Origin: Streptomyces mirabilis | Lineage (GTDB): Bacteria; Actinomycetota; Actinomycetes; Streptomycetales; Streptomycetaceae | Length of the DNA: 64,000 nucleotides | Reading direction: 5' to 3' | NCBI RefSeq assembly: GCF_039503195.1 | Contig: NZ_JBCJKP010000001.1 | Location: forward strand, 1,798,001 to 1,862,000 | In this document: one piece after another, positions 8,663-17,392 of the stretch | Position numbering within the stretch: position 1 is the stretch's first letter | Layout: the number at the start of each line of letters is the position of its first letter | Notes under the pieces: model-generated | Told to the model about the DNA's origin: nothing | What the model saw: the letters and a program-made list of their open reading frames with translations, nothing else | The model's database searches: none | Made by a program: the position numbers and the translations under genes

Positions 8663-10440
8663 TCGGCGTGGCCCCACCGGCCTACGACCCGGCGGCCCCG
8701 ACGACGGCGCACACCCTGCCCGTCGGTGCCCCCGCGACCGTACGCGCCTACGTGACCGAACTCTTCCGGCGGCACCGTCGGGCCTTCCTGCTGCTCGTCG
8801 CCGCCAACACGGTGGCCGTGGTGGCCTCGATGGCCGGCCCCTACCTGTTGGGCTCGATCGTCGAGCGGGTCTCGGACCACGCGCGGGAGCTCCATCTGGA
8901 GCGCACCGCCGCGCTGTTCGCCGTCGCACTCGTCGTGCAGGCCGTGTTCGTCCGCGAGGTGCGGCTGCGCGGGGCCGTGCTCGGCGAGCGGATGCTGGCC
9001 GATCTGCGCGAGGACTTCCTCGTACGGTCGGTCGGGCTGCCGCCCGGCGTCCTCGAGCGGGCCGGCACGGGCGACCTGCTGTCCCGCATCACCACGGACA
9101 TCGACCGGCTCGCCAACGCGATGCGTGAAGCCGTACCGCAGCTCGCCATCGGCGTGGTGTGGGTGGCCCTGCTGCTCGGCGGGCTCGCCGTGACCGCTCC
9201 GCCGCTCGCCCCCGCCGTACTGGTCGCCGTGCCCATCCTGCTGATCGGCTGCCGCTGGTACTTCAAGCGCGCCCCGTCCGCCTACCGCTCCGAGGCCGCG
9301 GGTTACGCCGCCGTCGCCGCCGCTCTCGCCGAGACCGTGGACGCGGGCCACACCGTCGAGGCGCACCGCCTGGGCGAGCGCCGCATCGAGCTGTCGGAGC
9401 GCCGGATCAAGGAGTGGACGGCCTGGGAGCGCTACACGCTCTGGCTGCGCACGGTGCTCTTCCCGGTCATCGGTGTCACGCACGTGGTGATCCTCTGCTC
9501 GGTCCTGATGATCGGCGGGGTCTTCGTCCTCCAGGGCTGGATCGGTGTGGGGCAGCTGACGACGGGCGCGCTCATCGCGCAGATGCTCGTCGATCCGGTG
9601 GGACTGATCCTGCGCTGGTACGACGAGCTGCAGGTCGCCCAGGTGTCGCTGGGCCGACTGGTCGGTGTCCGGGACATCGAGCCGGACGCGGGCGACCCGG
9701 GGATGGTCCCGGACGGGCGGGACGTGCGAGCGGACGAGGTGCGCTTCGGCTACCGGGCCGGGGTGGACGTGCTGCGCGAGGTCTCCCTGGAGGTCGCCCC
9801 GGGTACCCGGCTCGCGCTGGTCGGACCCTCCGGTGCGGGCAAGTCCACCCTTGGCCGGCTGCTGGCCGGGATCTACGCGCCCCGGGACGGCCGCGTCACG
9901 CTCGGCGGTGCCGAACTGTCCCGGATGCCCGCCGAGGCGGTCCGCTCCCACGTGGCCCTGGTCAACCAGGAGCACCACGTCTTCGTGGGCTCCCTGCGCG
10001 ACAACCTGCTGCTCGCCAGGACGGGAGCGGTCGACGCCGAGCTGTGGGCGGCGCTCGGGGCGGTCGACGCGGAGGGCTGGGCACGGGCGCTGGACGACGG
10101 TCTGGACACCGAGGTCGGCTCGGGCGGGCTCGCGCTCACCCCGGCCCAGGCCCAGCAGATCGCCCTGGCCCGGTTGGTCCTCGCCGATCCGCACACCCTG
10201 GTCCTCGACGAAGCGACCTCGCTGCTCGACCCGCGCGCGGCCCGTCACCTGGAACGCTCGCTGGCCCGCGTCCTCGACGGACGCACCGTGGTCGCCATCG
10301 CCCACCGGCTGCACACCGCCCACGACGCGGACGTCATCGCCGTCGTGGAGAACGGCCGGATCAGTGAGCTGGGCAGTCACGACGAGCTGGTCGCGGCGGA
10401 CGGCGCCTACGCGTCGCTGTGGAGGTCCTGGCACGGGTGA
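8659..10440 (+). CDS. Heterodimeric ABC exporter subunit 2 (intact Walker A, degenerate signature)
   Basis: A 593-residue half-transporter with a membrane domain (about 30-330) and an ATPase domain (about 350-585). Walker A GPSGAGKST (near 388), Walker B LVLDEATSLLD with catalytic Glu, and the H-loop AIAHR are all intact. The signature, however, reads LTPAQAQQIALA instead of LSGGQ. With subunit 1 this makes one complete composite ATP site (this Walker A/B/H plus the partner's LSGGQ) and one degenerate site, the arrangement known from heterodimeric exporters such as TM287/288 or BmrCD. It is translationally coupled to subunit 1 by a 4-base overlap, and a hairpin follows at 10451. Confidence 0.93.
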   Translation: MIGVAPPAYDPAAPTTAHTLPVGAPATVRAYVTELFRRHRRAFLLLVAANTVAVVASMAGPYLLGSIVERVSDHARELHLERTAALFAVALVVQAVFVREVRLRGAVLGERMLADLREDFLVRSVGLPPGVLERAGTGDLLSRITTDIDRLANAMREAVPQLAIGVVWVALLLGGLAVTAPPLAPAVLVAVPILLIGCRWYFKRAPSAYRSEAAGYAAVAAALAETVDAGHTVEAHRLGERRIELSERRIKEWTAWERYTLWLRTVLFPVIGVTHVVILCSVLMIGGVFVLQGWIGVGQLTTGALIAQMLVDPVGLILRWYDELQVAQVSLGRLVGVRDIEPDAGDPGMVPDGRDVRADEVRFGYRAGVDVLREVSLEVAPGTRLALVGPSGAGKSTLGRLLAGIYAPRDGRVTLGGAELSRMPAEAVRSHVALVNQEHHVFVGSLRDNLLLARTGAVDAELWAALGAVDAEGWARALDDGLDTEVGSGGLALTPAQAQQIALARLVLADPHTLVLDEATSLLDPRAARHLERSLARVLDGRTVVAIAHRLHTAHDADVIAVVENGRISELGSHDELVAADGAYASLWRSWHG

Positions 10441-10450
10441 GTGTGCCCTT

Positions 10451-10494
10451 GCCGGTGCGGTCCGGGATCGTGTGACGCAGGGGTCCGCACCGGC
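10451..10494 (+). terminator. Hairpin downstream of the ABC operon
   Basis: GCCGGTGCGG (10451-10460) pairs with CCGCACCGGC (10485-10494) 11 bases past the stop of the second ABC gene. The loop is 24 nt, longer than ideal. Confidence 0.5.
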
Positions 10495-10731
10495 TGCGCG
10501 GCAGGGTCGCACCGGCGCCCGGGACCTGCCTCCGCGGGCGGGCCCGTACCGCCTCGGACCATGTGGCGTTGCGCAGTGCCGAACCGGAGTGGAAGGCTGG
10601 ATATCGGCACCGGCTCGGGGAACGCCCGGGAACCACCCGGTTCGCGAAGGGCGAAGCCTGTGTCGAGTGGCCCGCGCGCCCGCCGTCGAGCGCGGTGGGA
10701 TCGGGCTCGCCCGCATCACCTGGAGGTACCC

Positions 10732-11202
10732 GTGAACAGCGTCGACGGATGGGGAGACGACGTCTACCAGCCCGACGGATCCGAGGTCCAGGACGACGCG
10801 GGGCTGCTCGACTCCGAGGACACCCTGCTCTCCGACGGTGTCGGTGACCCGCTCGACCGGGGCTGGTCCCCGCCGGAGCGGCCGTGGGCGGTGGAGCACT
10901 CCGGGGTGACCGCCGCGGAGCGCCGCGAGGGCGAGAGCCTGGACCAGCGCCTCGCGGAGGAGATGCCCGACATCGCCGAGCCGGACGGGGACGGCATCGG
11001 AGACTGCCAGGGCACCGACGGCGAAGCCTGGGACAACGAAGTGGGCGCCAGCCGCTCCGGTCGTCTCGTCGCCCCCAATGAGGGAGCGCACGAGGACGAC
11101 GAGAGCGGGCTGATCGCCACCGACGTCGGCATCGACGGGGCCGCGGCCTCGGCCGAGGAGGCCGCGATGCACATCGTCGACGAGGACACCACGTCCGGCT
11201 GA
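10732..11202 (+). CDS. DUF5709 family protein, highly acidic
   Basis: 156 residues, extremely rich in Asp and Glu. The start is the GTG at 10732, chosen because GGAGG at 10722-10726 sits 5 nt upstream; the frame is open well upstream without a comparable site. The pattern DDVYQPDGSEVQDDAG near the N-terminus, followed by LDSEDTLLSDGVGDPLDRGWSPPERPW, is typical of the DUF5709 family of actinobacteria, which has no established function. No membrane segment or signal peptide is present. It is followed after 33 bp by the L31 gene, so the two may be co-transcribed. Confidence 0.85.
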   Translation: MNSVDGWGDDVYQPDGSEVQDDAGLLDSEDTLLSDGVGDPLDRGWSPPERPWAVEHSGVTAAERREGESLDQRLAEEMPDIAEPDGDGIGDCQGTDGEAWDNEVGASRSGRLVAPNEGAHEDDESGLIATDVGIDGAAASAEEAAMHIVDEDTTSG

Positions 11203-11235
11203 CCGGCCCCCGCCCCTCTCCCCCAAGGAGCACCC

Positions 11236-11511
11236 ATGCAGCAGGACAAGCACCCCGACTACCACTCCGTCGTCTTCCGCGACCGCGCCGCCGGGTACGC
11301 GTTCCTCACCCGGTCCACCGCGACGAGCGACCAGACCATCGAGTGGGACGACGGTGAGACCTACCCGGTCGTCGACGTCGAGATCTCCTCGGAGAGCCAC
11401 CCCTTCTACACGGGCAAGGCCCGGACCGTGGACTCGGAGGGCCGGATCGCACAGTTCGAGAGGCGGTACGGGGGTGCGGGGCAGGGAGCGGGCAAGGACG
11501 GGACGGCGTGA
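11236..11511 (+). CDS. rpmE2: 50S ribosomal protein L31 type B
   Basis: 91 residues starting [16 protein letters not shown], with [26 protein letters not shown], the type B L31 pattern. The zinc-ribbon cysteines of type A L31 are absent. This zinc-independent paralogue normally replaces the zinc form when zinc is scarce, and in Streptomyces such copies are often under Zur. AAGGAG lies 6 nt before the ATG. I see no Zur-type AT-rich palindrome in the 33 bp before it or upstream of the DUF5709 gene. The C-terminal Gly/Ala tail is poorly conserved in the family. Confidence 0.95.
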   Translation: MQQDKHPDYHSVVFRDRAAGYAFLTRSTATSDQTIEWDDGETYPVVDVEISSESHPFYTGKARTVDSEGRIAQFERRYGGAGQGAGKDGTA

Positions 11512-11533
11512 GGGGTTGCCCCCCGCGCCCGGG

Positions 11534-11560
11534 CCCGAGGAGCTCGCACTCCTCCTCGGG
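11534..11560. terminator. Terminator between convergent genes
   Basis: CCCGAGGAG (11534-11542) and CTCCTCGGG (11552-11560) form a perfect 9-bp stem with a 9-nt loop between rpmE2 and the convergent membrane hydrolase gene. The following bases (about 11560-11630) are a degenerate tandem repeat of roughly 27 bp (GCGGGGCTGACGC-like words). Confidence 0.65.
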
Positions 11561-11633
11561 CCTGCGGGACTGACACTCCTCGGACGTGCGGAGCTGACGC
11601 TCCACCTGGGGCCCGCGGGGCTGACGCGCTCGC

Positions 11634-12428
11634 TCAGATGACGTTGAGCGCCGCCGCGCAGCCCACTCCGCCGAGCAGCATGAAGACCGGCATGAGCACC
11701 TTGAGCTCGACCCAGCTGCCGGCCCGGAAGCGCATCACCTTGGGCGGGCCGATCGGGTACCAGCGCTTGCGGCCGATCGGGATGGGCCACAGGACCGGGC
11801 AGCCGGACACGGTGAGCGCGTCGCCTATGTCGTGCACCAGGGCGCCCAGGACGATCGGCAGGCCGAGCCACAGGTACTCCTGGCCCGGCGCCGTGAACAG
11901 CCAGTCCGAACCGTTGCCCGGCTTGTCCAGGACTCCGGCGAGGATCCAGGCGCTGGTCGCGGCCAGCAGCCAGACCAGGACGTCGCTGCTGGAGCCGCGG
12001 GCGGCCCGCCACAGCAGTCCCTCGATCGCGAGCACCATGTGCACGAAGAGGATGGCCAGGACCGCCCAGCGGCCACCTGTGATCGCAAGGCCCGCGGTGC
12101 CCGCGCCGATCGTCACCGCCCACAGCCAGGTGTGCGTCAGCGTGCGATGACCGCCGTTGCGCCGTGGGTCGCCCGGCTTGCGGGTCGCCTTGTAGACGGC
12201 GTACGAGAGCTTGTCGACGATCTCGCACAGGGTCCGTGAGACGGGCCCGAAGGCCCGCGAGATCGTCGCCGCCTTGTGGTCCAGGTCGGGGGCGAGCGCG
12301 GCACCCGCGCAGATCAGGGCGCCGACGAGGAGGACCGGCCAGGGCATCGTGTGGCCGGTGGCGGCCGCTGCCGCTCCGACGCCGAGCCAGGCCGCGGCTC
12401 CCGAGAGTGAGTGTGCTGGTCCCATCAT
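11634..12428 (-). CDS. YdjM/DUF457-type membrane-bound metal-dependent hydrolase
   Basis: About 264 residues with several membrane helices. The family signature is the set of metal-ligand-like residues placed next to membrane segments: MMGPAHSLSG at the N-terminus, APDLDHKAATISRAFG, GGHRTLTHTWLW and ALVHDIGDALT. Homologues are annotated as inner-membrane metal-dependent hydrolases (the LexA-regulated YdjM of E. coli), but no substrate is established. The ATG at 12428 is preferred over 12446 because family members begin MMGxxH and GGGGA lies 7-8 nt upstream. It is divergent from the helicase gene and convergent with rpmE2. Confidence 0.85.
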   Translation of the reverse strand: MMGPAHSLSGAAAWLGVGAAAAATGHTMPWPVLLVGALICAGAALAPDLDHKAATISRAFGPVSRTLCEIVDKLSYAVYKATRKPGDPRRNGGHRTLTHTWLWAVTIGAGTAGLAITGGRWAVLAILFVHMVLAIEGLLWRAARGSSSDVLVWLLAATSAWILAGVLDKPGNGSDWLFTAPGQEYLWLGLPIVLGALVHDIGDALTVSGCPVLWPIPIGRKRWYPIGPPKVMRFRAGSWVELKVLMPVFMLLGGVGCAAALNVI

Positions 12429-12573
12429 GGCCGTTCCCCGCCCCATTCTTCTTCAGCCGCTGTCCAGTTGCCCGCATACGCTGACGCTTCGTCGGCGCCA
12501 CAGCGTAACGGTCGTGATCTTCGGACGAGCATCCGATTCCCCCATCGAGCGGGTCGACAGGCAAGATGGGGGC

Positions 12574-15087
12574 GTGACCCTCATCGATCAGCTGCCGCAG
12601 ACCCCAGATCCCGACGCCCTCTACGAAGCCTTCGAGTCGTGGGCCGGGGAACGCGGTCTCACGCTCTACCCCCATCAGGAGGAGGCGCTGATCGAGGTGG
12701 TCTCGGGTGCGAACGTGATCGTCTCGACGCCCACCGGCTCGGGCAAGAGCATGATCGCCGCGGGCGCCCACTTCGCTGCGCTCGCCCGCGACGAGGTCAC
12801 CTTCTACACGGCGCCGATCAAGGCACTGGTCTCGGAGAAGTTCTTCGAGCTGTGCAAGATCTTCGGCACCGAGAACGTCGGCATGCTGACCGGCGACGCC
12901 TCCGTGAACTCCGACGCCCCCGTCATCTGCTGCACCGCCGAGGTGCTGGCGTCCATCGCGCTCCGGGACGGCAAGCACGCAGACGTCGGCCAGGTCGTCA
13001 TGGACGAGTTCCACTTCTACGCGGAGGCCGACCGCGGCTGGGCGTGGCAGATCCCGATCCTGGAACTGCCGCAGGCGCAGTTCATCCTGATGTCGGCGAC
13101 GCTCGGCGACGTCTCGATGTTCGAGAAGGACCTCACCCGGCGCACCGGACGCCCCACGTCGGTGGTCCGCTCGGCGACCCGGCCCGTGCCGCTCTCCTAC
13201 GAATACGTGCTGACCCCGCTGACGGAGACGCTCACCGAGCTGCTCGCGACCAAGCAGGCTCCGGTCTACATCGTCCACTTCACTCAGGCTCAGGCCGTGG
13301 AGCGGGCGCAGGCGCTCATGAGCATCAACATGTGCACGCGCGAGGAGAAGGACCAGATCGCCGAGCTGATCGGCAACTTCCGCTTCACCACCAAGTTCGG
13401 CCGCAACCTCTCCCGGTACGTACGCCACGGCATCGGGGTACATCACGCGGGCATGCTGCCCAAGTACCGGCGGCTGGTGGAGAAGCTGGCCCAGGCCGGT
13501 CTGCTGAAGGTCATCTGTGGCACGGACACCCTCGGTGTAGGCGTCAACGTCCCGATCCGCACCGTGCTGTTCACGGCGCTGACGAAGTACGACGGCAACC
13601 GGGTGCGCACGCTCCGTGCCCGCGAGTTCCACCAGATCGCCGGCCGTGCCGGGCGCGCCGGATTCGACACGGCGGGCTTCGTCGTGGCGCAGGCGCCCGA
13701 GCACGTCATCGAGAACGAGAAGGCGCTCGCCAAGGCGGGCGACGACCCGAAGAAGCGCCGCAAGGTGGTCCGCAAGAAGGCTCCCGAGGGCTTCGTCGGC
13801 TGGACGGACAACACCTTCGAGAAGCTCATCGGCTCCGATCCCGAGCCGCTCACCTCCCGCTTCCGGGTCACCCACACCATGCTCCTGGCGGTGATCGCCC
13901 GGCCCGGGAACGCCTTCGACGCGATGCGGCATCTGCTGGAGGACAACCACGAGCCGCGCAAGCAGCAGCTGCGGCACATCCGGCGGGCGATCGCGATCTA
14001 CCGCTCGCTCCTCGACGGCGGCATCGTCGAGAAGCTCGACGAGCCGGACGCCACGGGTCGCATCGTGCGCCTCACCGTGGATCTGCAACAGGACTTCGCG
14101 CTCAACCAGCCGCTGTCGACCTTCGCGCTCGCCGCGTTCGAGCTGCTGGACCCGGAGTCGCCCTCCTACGCCCTGGACATGGTGTCCGTCGTGGAGTCCA
14201 CCCTGGACGACCCGCGGCAGATCCTCGCGGCCCAGCAGAACAAGGCGCGCGGCGAGGCCGTGGCGGCGATGAAGGCGGACGGCGTCGAGTACGAGGAGCG
14301 CATGGAGCGGCTCCAGGACGTCTCGTACCCCAAGCCGCTGGAGGAGCTGCTCTTCCACGCCTACAACACCTACCGCAAGAGCCACCCGTGGGTCGGCGAC
14401 CATCCGTTGTCGCCGAAGTCCGTCATCCGTGACATGTACGAACGGGCCATGTCCTTCACTGAGTTCGTCTCCTACTACGAGCTCGCCCGTACTGAGGGCA
14501 TTGTCCTGCGCTACCTCGCGAGTGCCTACAAGGCGCTTGAACACACCGTCCCGGACGACCTCAAGTCCGAGGACCTGGAGGATCTGATCGCCTGGCTGGG
14601 CGAGCTGGTGCGCCAGGTCGACTCGAGCCTCCTCGACGAGTGGGAGCAGCTCGCCAACCCCGAGGAGATGACGGCCGAGGAGGCCCAGGAGAGGGCCGAC
14701 CAGGTCAAGCCGGTCACGTCGAACGCCCGCGCCTTCCGTGTCCTCGTCCGCAACGCGATGTTCCGCCGTGTCGAACTCGCCGCACTCGACAACGTCGACG
14801 AGCTCGGCGAGATGGACGGCGAATCCGGCTGGGACGCCGACGCCTGGGGCGAGGCGATGGACAAGTACTGGGACGAGTACGAGGACCTCGGCACGGGCCC
14901 CGACGCCCGTGGCCCCAAGCTGCTGTCGATCGTGGAGGAGCCGCAGAACAGTCTGTGGCGCGTCCGTCAGACCTTCGCCGACCCGAACGGTGACCACGAC
15001 TGGGGTATCAGCGCGGAGGTCGATCTCGTGGCCTCCGACGCGGAGGGTCGCGCGGTCGTCAAGGTCACCGACGTCGGCCAGTTGTGA
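12574..15087 (+). CDS. Ski2/Mtr4-like DEAD/DEAH-box helicase with DUF3516 C-terminus
   Basis: 837 residues from the GTG at 12574 (MTLIDQLPQTPDPDALYEAFE). Motif I is TPTGSGKS (near 52), motif II is MDEFHFY (DExH class, near 142), motif III is MSATLGD, and motif VI is QIAGRAGRAGFD (near 353). The spacing and the long C-terminal half, with IRDMYERAMSFTEFVSYYEL, match the actinobacterial superfamily 2 helicases carrying DUF3516. These are probably RNA helicases related to Ski2 and Mtr4. The frame is open upstream to 12211, across the opposing gene, but conserved residues begin at 12574. The thioesterase gene follows after 19 bp with its own Shine-Dalgarno sequence. Confidence 0.93.
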   Translation: MTLIDQLPQTPDPDALYEAFESWAGERGLTLYPHQEEALIEVVSGANVIVSTPTGSGKSMIAAGAHFAALARDEVTFYTAPIKALVSEKFFELCKIFGTENVGMLTGDASVNSDAPVICCTAEVLASIALRDGKHADVGQVVMDEFHFYAEADRGWAWQIPILELPQAQFILMSATLGDVSMFEKDLTRRTGRPTSVVRSATRPVPLSYEYVLTPLTETLTELLATKQAPVYIVHFTQAQAVERAQALMSINMCTREEKDQIAELIGNFRFTTKFGRNLSRYVRHGIGVHHAGMLPKYRRLVEKLAQAGLLKVICGTDTLGVGVNVPIRTVLFTALTKYDGNRVRTLRAREFHQIAGRAGRAGFDTAGFVVAQAPEHVIENEKALAKAGDDPKKRRKVVRKKAPEGFVGWTDNTFEKLIGSDPEPLTSRFRVTHTMLLAVIARPGNAFDAMRHLLEDNHEPRKQQLRHIRRAIAIYRSLLDGGIVEKLDEPDATGRIVRLTVDLQQDFALNQPLSTFALAAFELLDPESPSYALDMVSVVESTLDDPRQILAAQQNKARGEAVAAMKADGVEYEERMERLQDVSYPKPLEELLFHAYNTYRKSHPWVGDHPLSPKSVIRDMYERAMSFTEFVSYYELARTEGIVLRYLASAYKALEHTVPDDLKSEDLEDLIAWLGELVRQVDSSLLDEWEQLANPEEMTAEEAQERADQVKPVTSNARAFRVLVRNAMFRRVELAALDNVDELGEMDGESGWDADAWGEAMDKYWDEYEDLGTGPDARGPKLLSIVEEPQNSLWRVRQTFADPNGDHDWGISAEVDLVASDAEGRAVVKVTDVGQL

Positions 15088-15106
15088 GCACAGGAGAATC
15101 CCACAC

Positions 15107-15973
15107 ATGACGAACCCGGCCGAGAGGCTCGTCGACCTGCTCGACCTGGAGCAGATCGAGGTCAACATCTTCCGTGGCCGCAGCCCGGACGAATCGCTGC
15201 AGCGGGTCTTCGGCGGCCAGGTGGCGGGGCAGGCCCTGGTGGCGGCCGGGCGCACCGCCGAGGCCGACCGGCCGGTGCACTCACTGCACGCGTACTTCCT
15301 GCGCCCGGGCCGGCCGGGCGTGCCGATCGTGTACCAGGTCGAACGGGTCAGGGACGGGCGGTCGTTCACCACCCGTCGCGTCACCGCCGTGCAGCAGGGG
15401 CGCACGATCTTCAATCTGACCGCCTCCTTTCACAAGCCTGAGGAGGGGAGCTTCGAGCACCAGTTGCCGCCGGCCCGCGAGATACCGCACCCGGAGTCAC
15501 TTCCGACGGTCTCGCAGGAGATCACCGAGCATCTGGGCGCGCTTCCCGAGTCGCTGGAGCGCATGGCGCGCCGCCAGCCGTTCGACATCCGGTACGTGGA
15601 CGGACTGCGCTGGACCCCGGAGGAGATAAAGGACGCGGAGCCGCGCAGCGCGGTGTGGATGCGTGCCGTCGGGCCACTGGGCGACGACCCGCTCGTGCAC
15701 ACGTGCGCCCTCACCTACGCGAGCGACATGACCCTCCTGGACGCCGTCCGCATCCCGGTGGAGCCGCTGTGGGGTCAGCGCGGCTTCGACATGGCCTCGC
15801 TCGACCACGCGATGTGGTTCCACCGGCCGTTCCGCGCGGACGAGTGGTTCCTGTACGACCAGGAGTCGCCGATCGCGACGGGCGGTCGCGGGCTGGCCCG
15901 AGGGCGCATCTACGACCTGGAGGGACGCCTGCTCGTCTCGGTCGTCCAGGAGGGGCTTTTTCGGGCGCTGTAA
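15107..15973 (+). CDS. tesB: Acyl-CoA thioesterase II (double hot-dog)
   Basis: 288 residues of the TesB family, which hydrolyses medium- and long-chain acyl-CoA to free acid and CoA. Recognisable parts are RVFGGQVAGQALVAAGRT and HSLHAYFLRPG (first hot-dog domain), RDGRSFTTRRVTAVQQG, and in the second domain SLDHAMWFHRPFRADEWFLY with the conserved Asp. ATG at 15107 with CAGGAG at 15091-15096. It is probably co-transcribed with the helicase gene. The last residues (GRLLVSVVQEGLFR) match the family end, so the protein is complete. Confidence 0.94.
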   Translation: MTNPAERLVDLLDLEQIEVNIFRGRSPDESLQRVFGGQVAGQALVAAGRTAEADRPVHSLHAYFLRPGRPGVPIVYQVERVRDGRSFTTRRVTAVQQGRTIFNLTASFHKPEEGSFEHQLPPAREIPHPESLPTVSQEITEHLGALPESLERMARRQPFDIRYVDGLRWTPEEIKDAEPRSAVWMRAVGPLGDDPLVHTCALTYASDMTLLDAVRIPVEPLWGQRGFDMASLDHAMWFHRPFRADEWFLYDQESPIATGGRGLARGRIYDLEGRLLVSVVQEGLFRAL

Positions 15974-15989
15974 GGATGCGGGAAAAGGG

Positions 15990-16967
15990 TCAGGGGTTTC
16001 TGCGGCGCATCCACCCGAGGAGCCCGCGTGGCCGCTCGGGCTCCACGCTCGGGGCCGGGTCGCCGAGGGCGGCTTCCCGCGGTCGCGAGACCGCCGGAGC
16101 CACCGCGCTCAAGGGGGAGACCGGCGTCGGCGGAGCCTTCGGGGTCGGGCGGGGCGCGGGGCGGAGCTCTCGGGCCTCGACGAGTGCCTGGCCCAGGTCG
16201 GCACGGAGCCAGCTGATCTCGTCGGGATCCTCGGCCGTCATGAGGCGCGAGACGAGGTGTGCGGCGGGCGTGTCCGGCGCGGCACCGTGGGCGGCCCGCT
16301 CGGGCCGGAAGCGGTTCAGACACGCGCGCTCGTAGGGGTCCCTGACGATCTCGGCCACCTGAACGGGGTCGAGCAGGGAGGCCACGATCGCGGCCTGCGC
16401 CCAGGGGTCCTCGGTCTGCCGCAGCAGGAATCCCATGTGCCGGCCCCGCCAGTTGCGGGGGCGGAGGTCCAAGCCGGCTTCCAACTGGTCGCCGATTCCC
16501 TCGGGGGTACGGCCCTTCAGCAGCCTCGCGTTCTGCTCGTCCGCCCCGAACTGGCGAAGTTCTTCGGCCAGGTACAACCAGACCACAGCCCTGTACCGGT
16601 TCAGGTAGAACTTCACGGGCACCACCAGACCCAGGCGTGCGAAGCGCGTGAACCTGGCGGCCGTCACGCCCATCAGCGCCGCGCCCTCCGTGGTGCCGAC
16701 GGCCTTGACGCGTTCCCGCAGTGCCTCGGGGAAGCCGTCCTCGGAGCGCACCCGCTCGATTTCCGCACGATTGACGCGGCGCCCGCCTCCCCCCTCGTCG
16801 GGAACGGTGCGGACACATCCGAGATGCAGGGCGAGGTCGAACTCGCCGCGCCTGAGCTCCAGTTCTCGCGCGGCGCGTGCAAGCGACGTTGTGGCGGGCC
16901 TCGGTGCGGTGGACTTCGAGGCGGCCGACTGCGGGACGGTGGACTGCATGATGGTGTTGCCGGACAT
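15990..16967 (-). CDS. Conserved actinobacterial protein of unknown function (possibly DUF6397)
   Basis: 325 residues, starting MSGNTIMQSTVPQ at 16967 where GGGGAGAA precedes the ATG. The central part (about 60-260) is well structured: ELELRRGEFDLALHLGCVRT, a helix-turn-helix-like TTEGAALMGVTAARFTRFARLG, then NLYxAVVWLYLAEELRQF-type helices. The C-terminus is Pro/Arg-rich. I do not recognise a biochemical activity; it resembles Streptomyces proteins filed under DUF6397, but I am not sure of the label. The second region looks like an excisionase/MerR-like recognition segment, so DNA binding is possible. The IS110 element at 17170 has inserted in its upstream region, about 200 bp from the start codon. 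Confidence 0.75.
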   Translation of the reverse strand: MSGNTIMQSTVPQSAASKSTAPRPATTSLARAARELELRRGEFDLALHLGCVRTVPDEGGGGRRVNRAEIERVRSEDGFPEALRERVKAVGTTEGAALMGVTAARFTRFARLGLVVPVKFYLNRYRAVVWLYLAEELRQFGADEQNARLLKGRTPEGIGDQLEAGLDLRPRNWRGRHMGFLLRQTEDPWAQAAIVASLLDPVQVAEIVRDPYERACLNRFRPERAAHGAAPDTPAAHLVSRLMTAEDPDEISWLRADLGQALVEARELRPAPRPTPKAPPTPVSPLSAVAPAVSRPREAALGDPAPSVEPERPRGLLGWMRRRNP

Positions 16968-17180
16968 GACGGTTCTCCCCCGTGGAGTGAGGTGCTCGCG
17001 CCGTCGGGCGCTTGCTTCGAGAAAAACCGTAGCCGGTTCGGCGGATCTCACGGCGAACCTGTGGATAACTCTGACCGCGATGGCGTATCCGCAGGTCAGC
17101 GATCCAGCGCACCTTCGGTGCGCGCCGGGGGCGTGGTAAATCCCGAGTGCGCGCCGGAGGTGCTTCTGTCCGCCCTGACC

Positions 17181-17392
17181 TGGGGTGATGCCGTTCGGAA
17201 TCGTGGTGGTGTCCGTTCCGGACGAAACCGATATTTCTGTGATGCCGGCGAGCTCGCAGGTCAGCGTGGTGCTGGGGGCCGTCCACGGGAACCGTGGAGT
17301 GTTGCTGTGAGCACGTGCGTCAGAATTCCTGATTCACCCTGGCCCTCCCGGAACGGCGTACTCGACTGTTGGGCACGGGAGGGAGCAAGGCC
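17181..17392 (+). ncRNA. Candidate bridge RNA region in the IS110 left end
   Basis: In IS110-family elements a structured bridge RNA encoded in the non-coding end carries guides for donor and target DNA. This 212-nt stretch has no reading frame and contains a perfect hairpin CCACGG-GAA-CCGTGG (17283-17297) and a longer CGGAA/TTCCG pair (about 17197-17219). CAGGTCAG at 17257-17264 is exactly complementary to CTGACCTG at 17175-17182, which spans the predicted left junction, as a donor guide should be. The existence of the RNA is inferred from the family; its boundaries are not determined. Confidence 0.5.

Noticed and set aside
10441..10731. A small gene between the ABC operon and the DUF5709 gene
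   Set aside because: Frames are open on both strands but lack a start with a ribosome-binding site; the segment looks like terminator plus promoter region.
7744..15414. A 2556-codon minus-strand open frame
   Set aside because: It runs antisense through seven well-supported plus-strand or opposing genes; the length is an effect of high GC removing stop codons.
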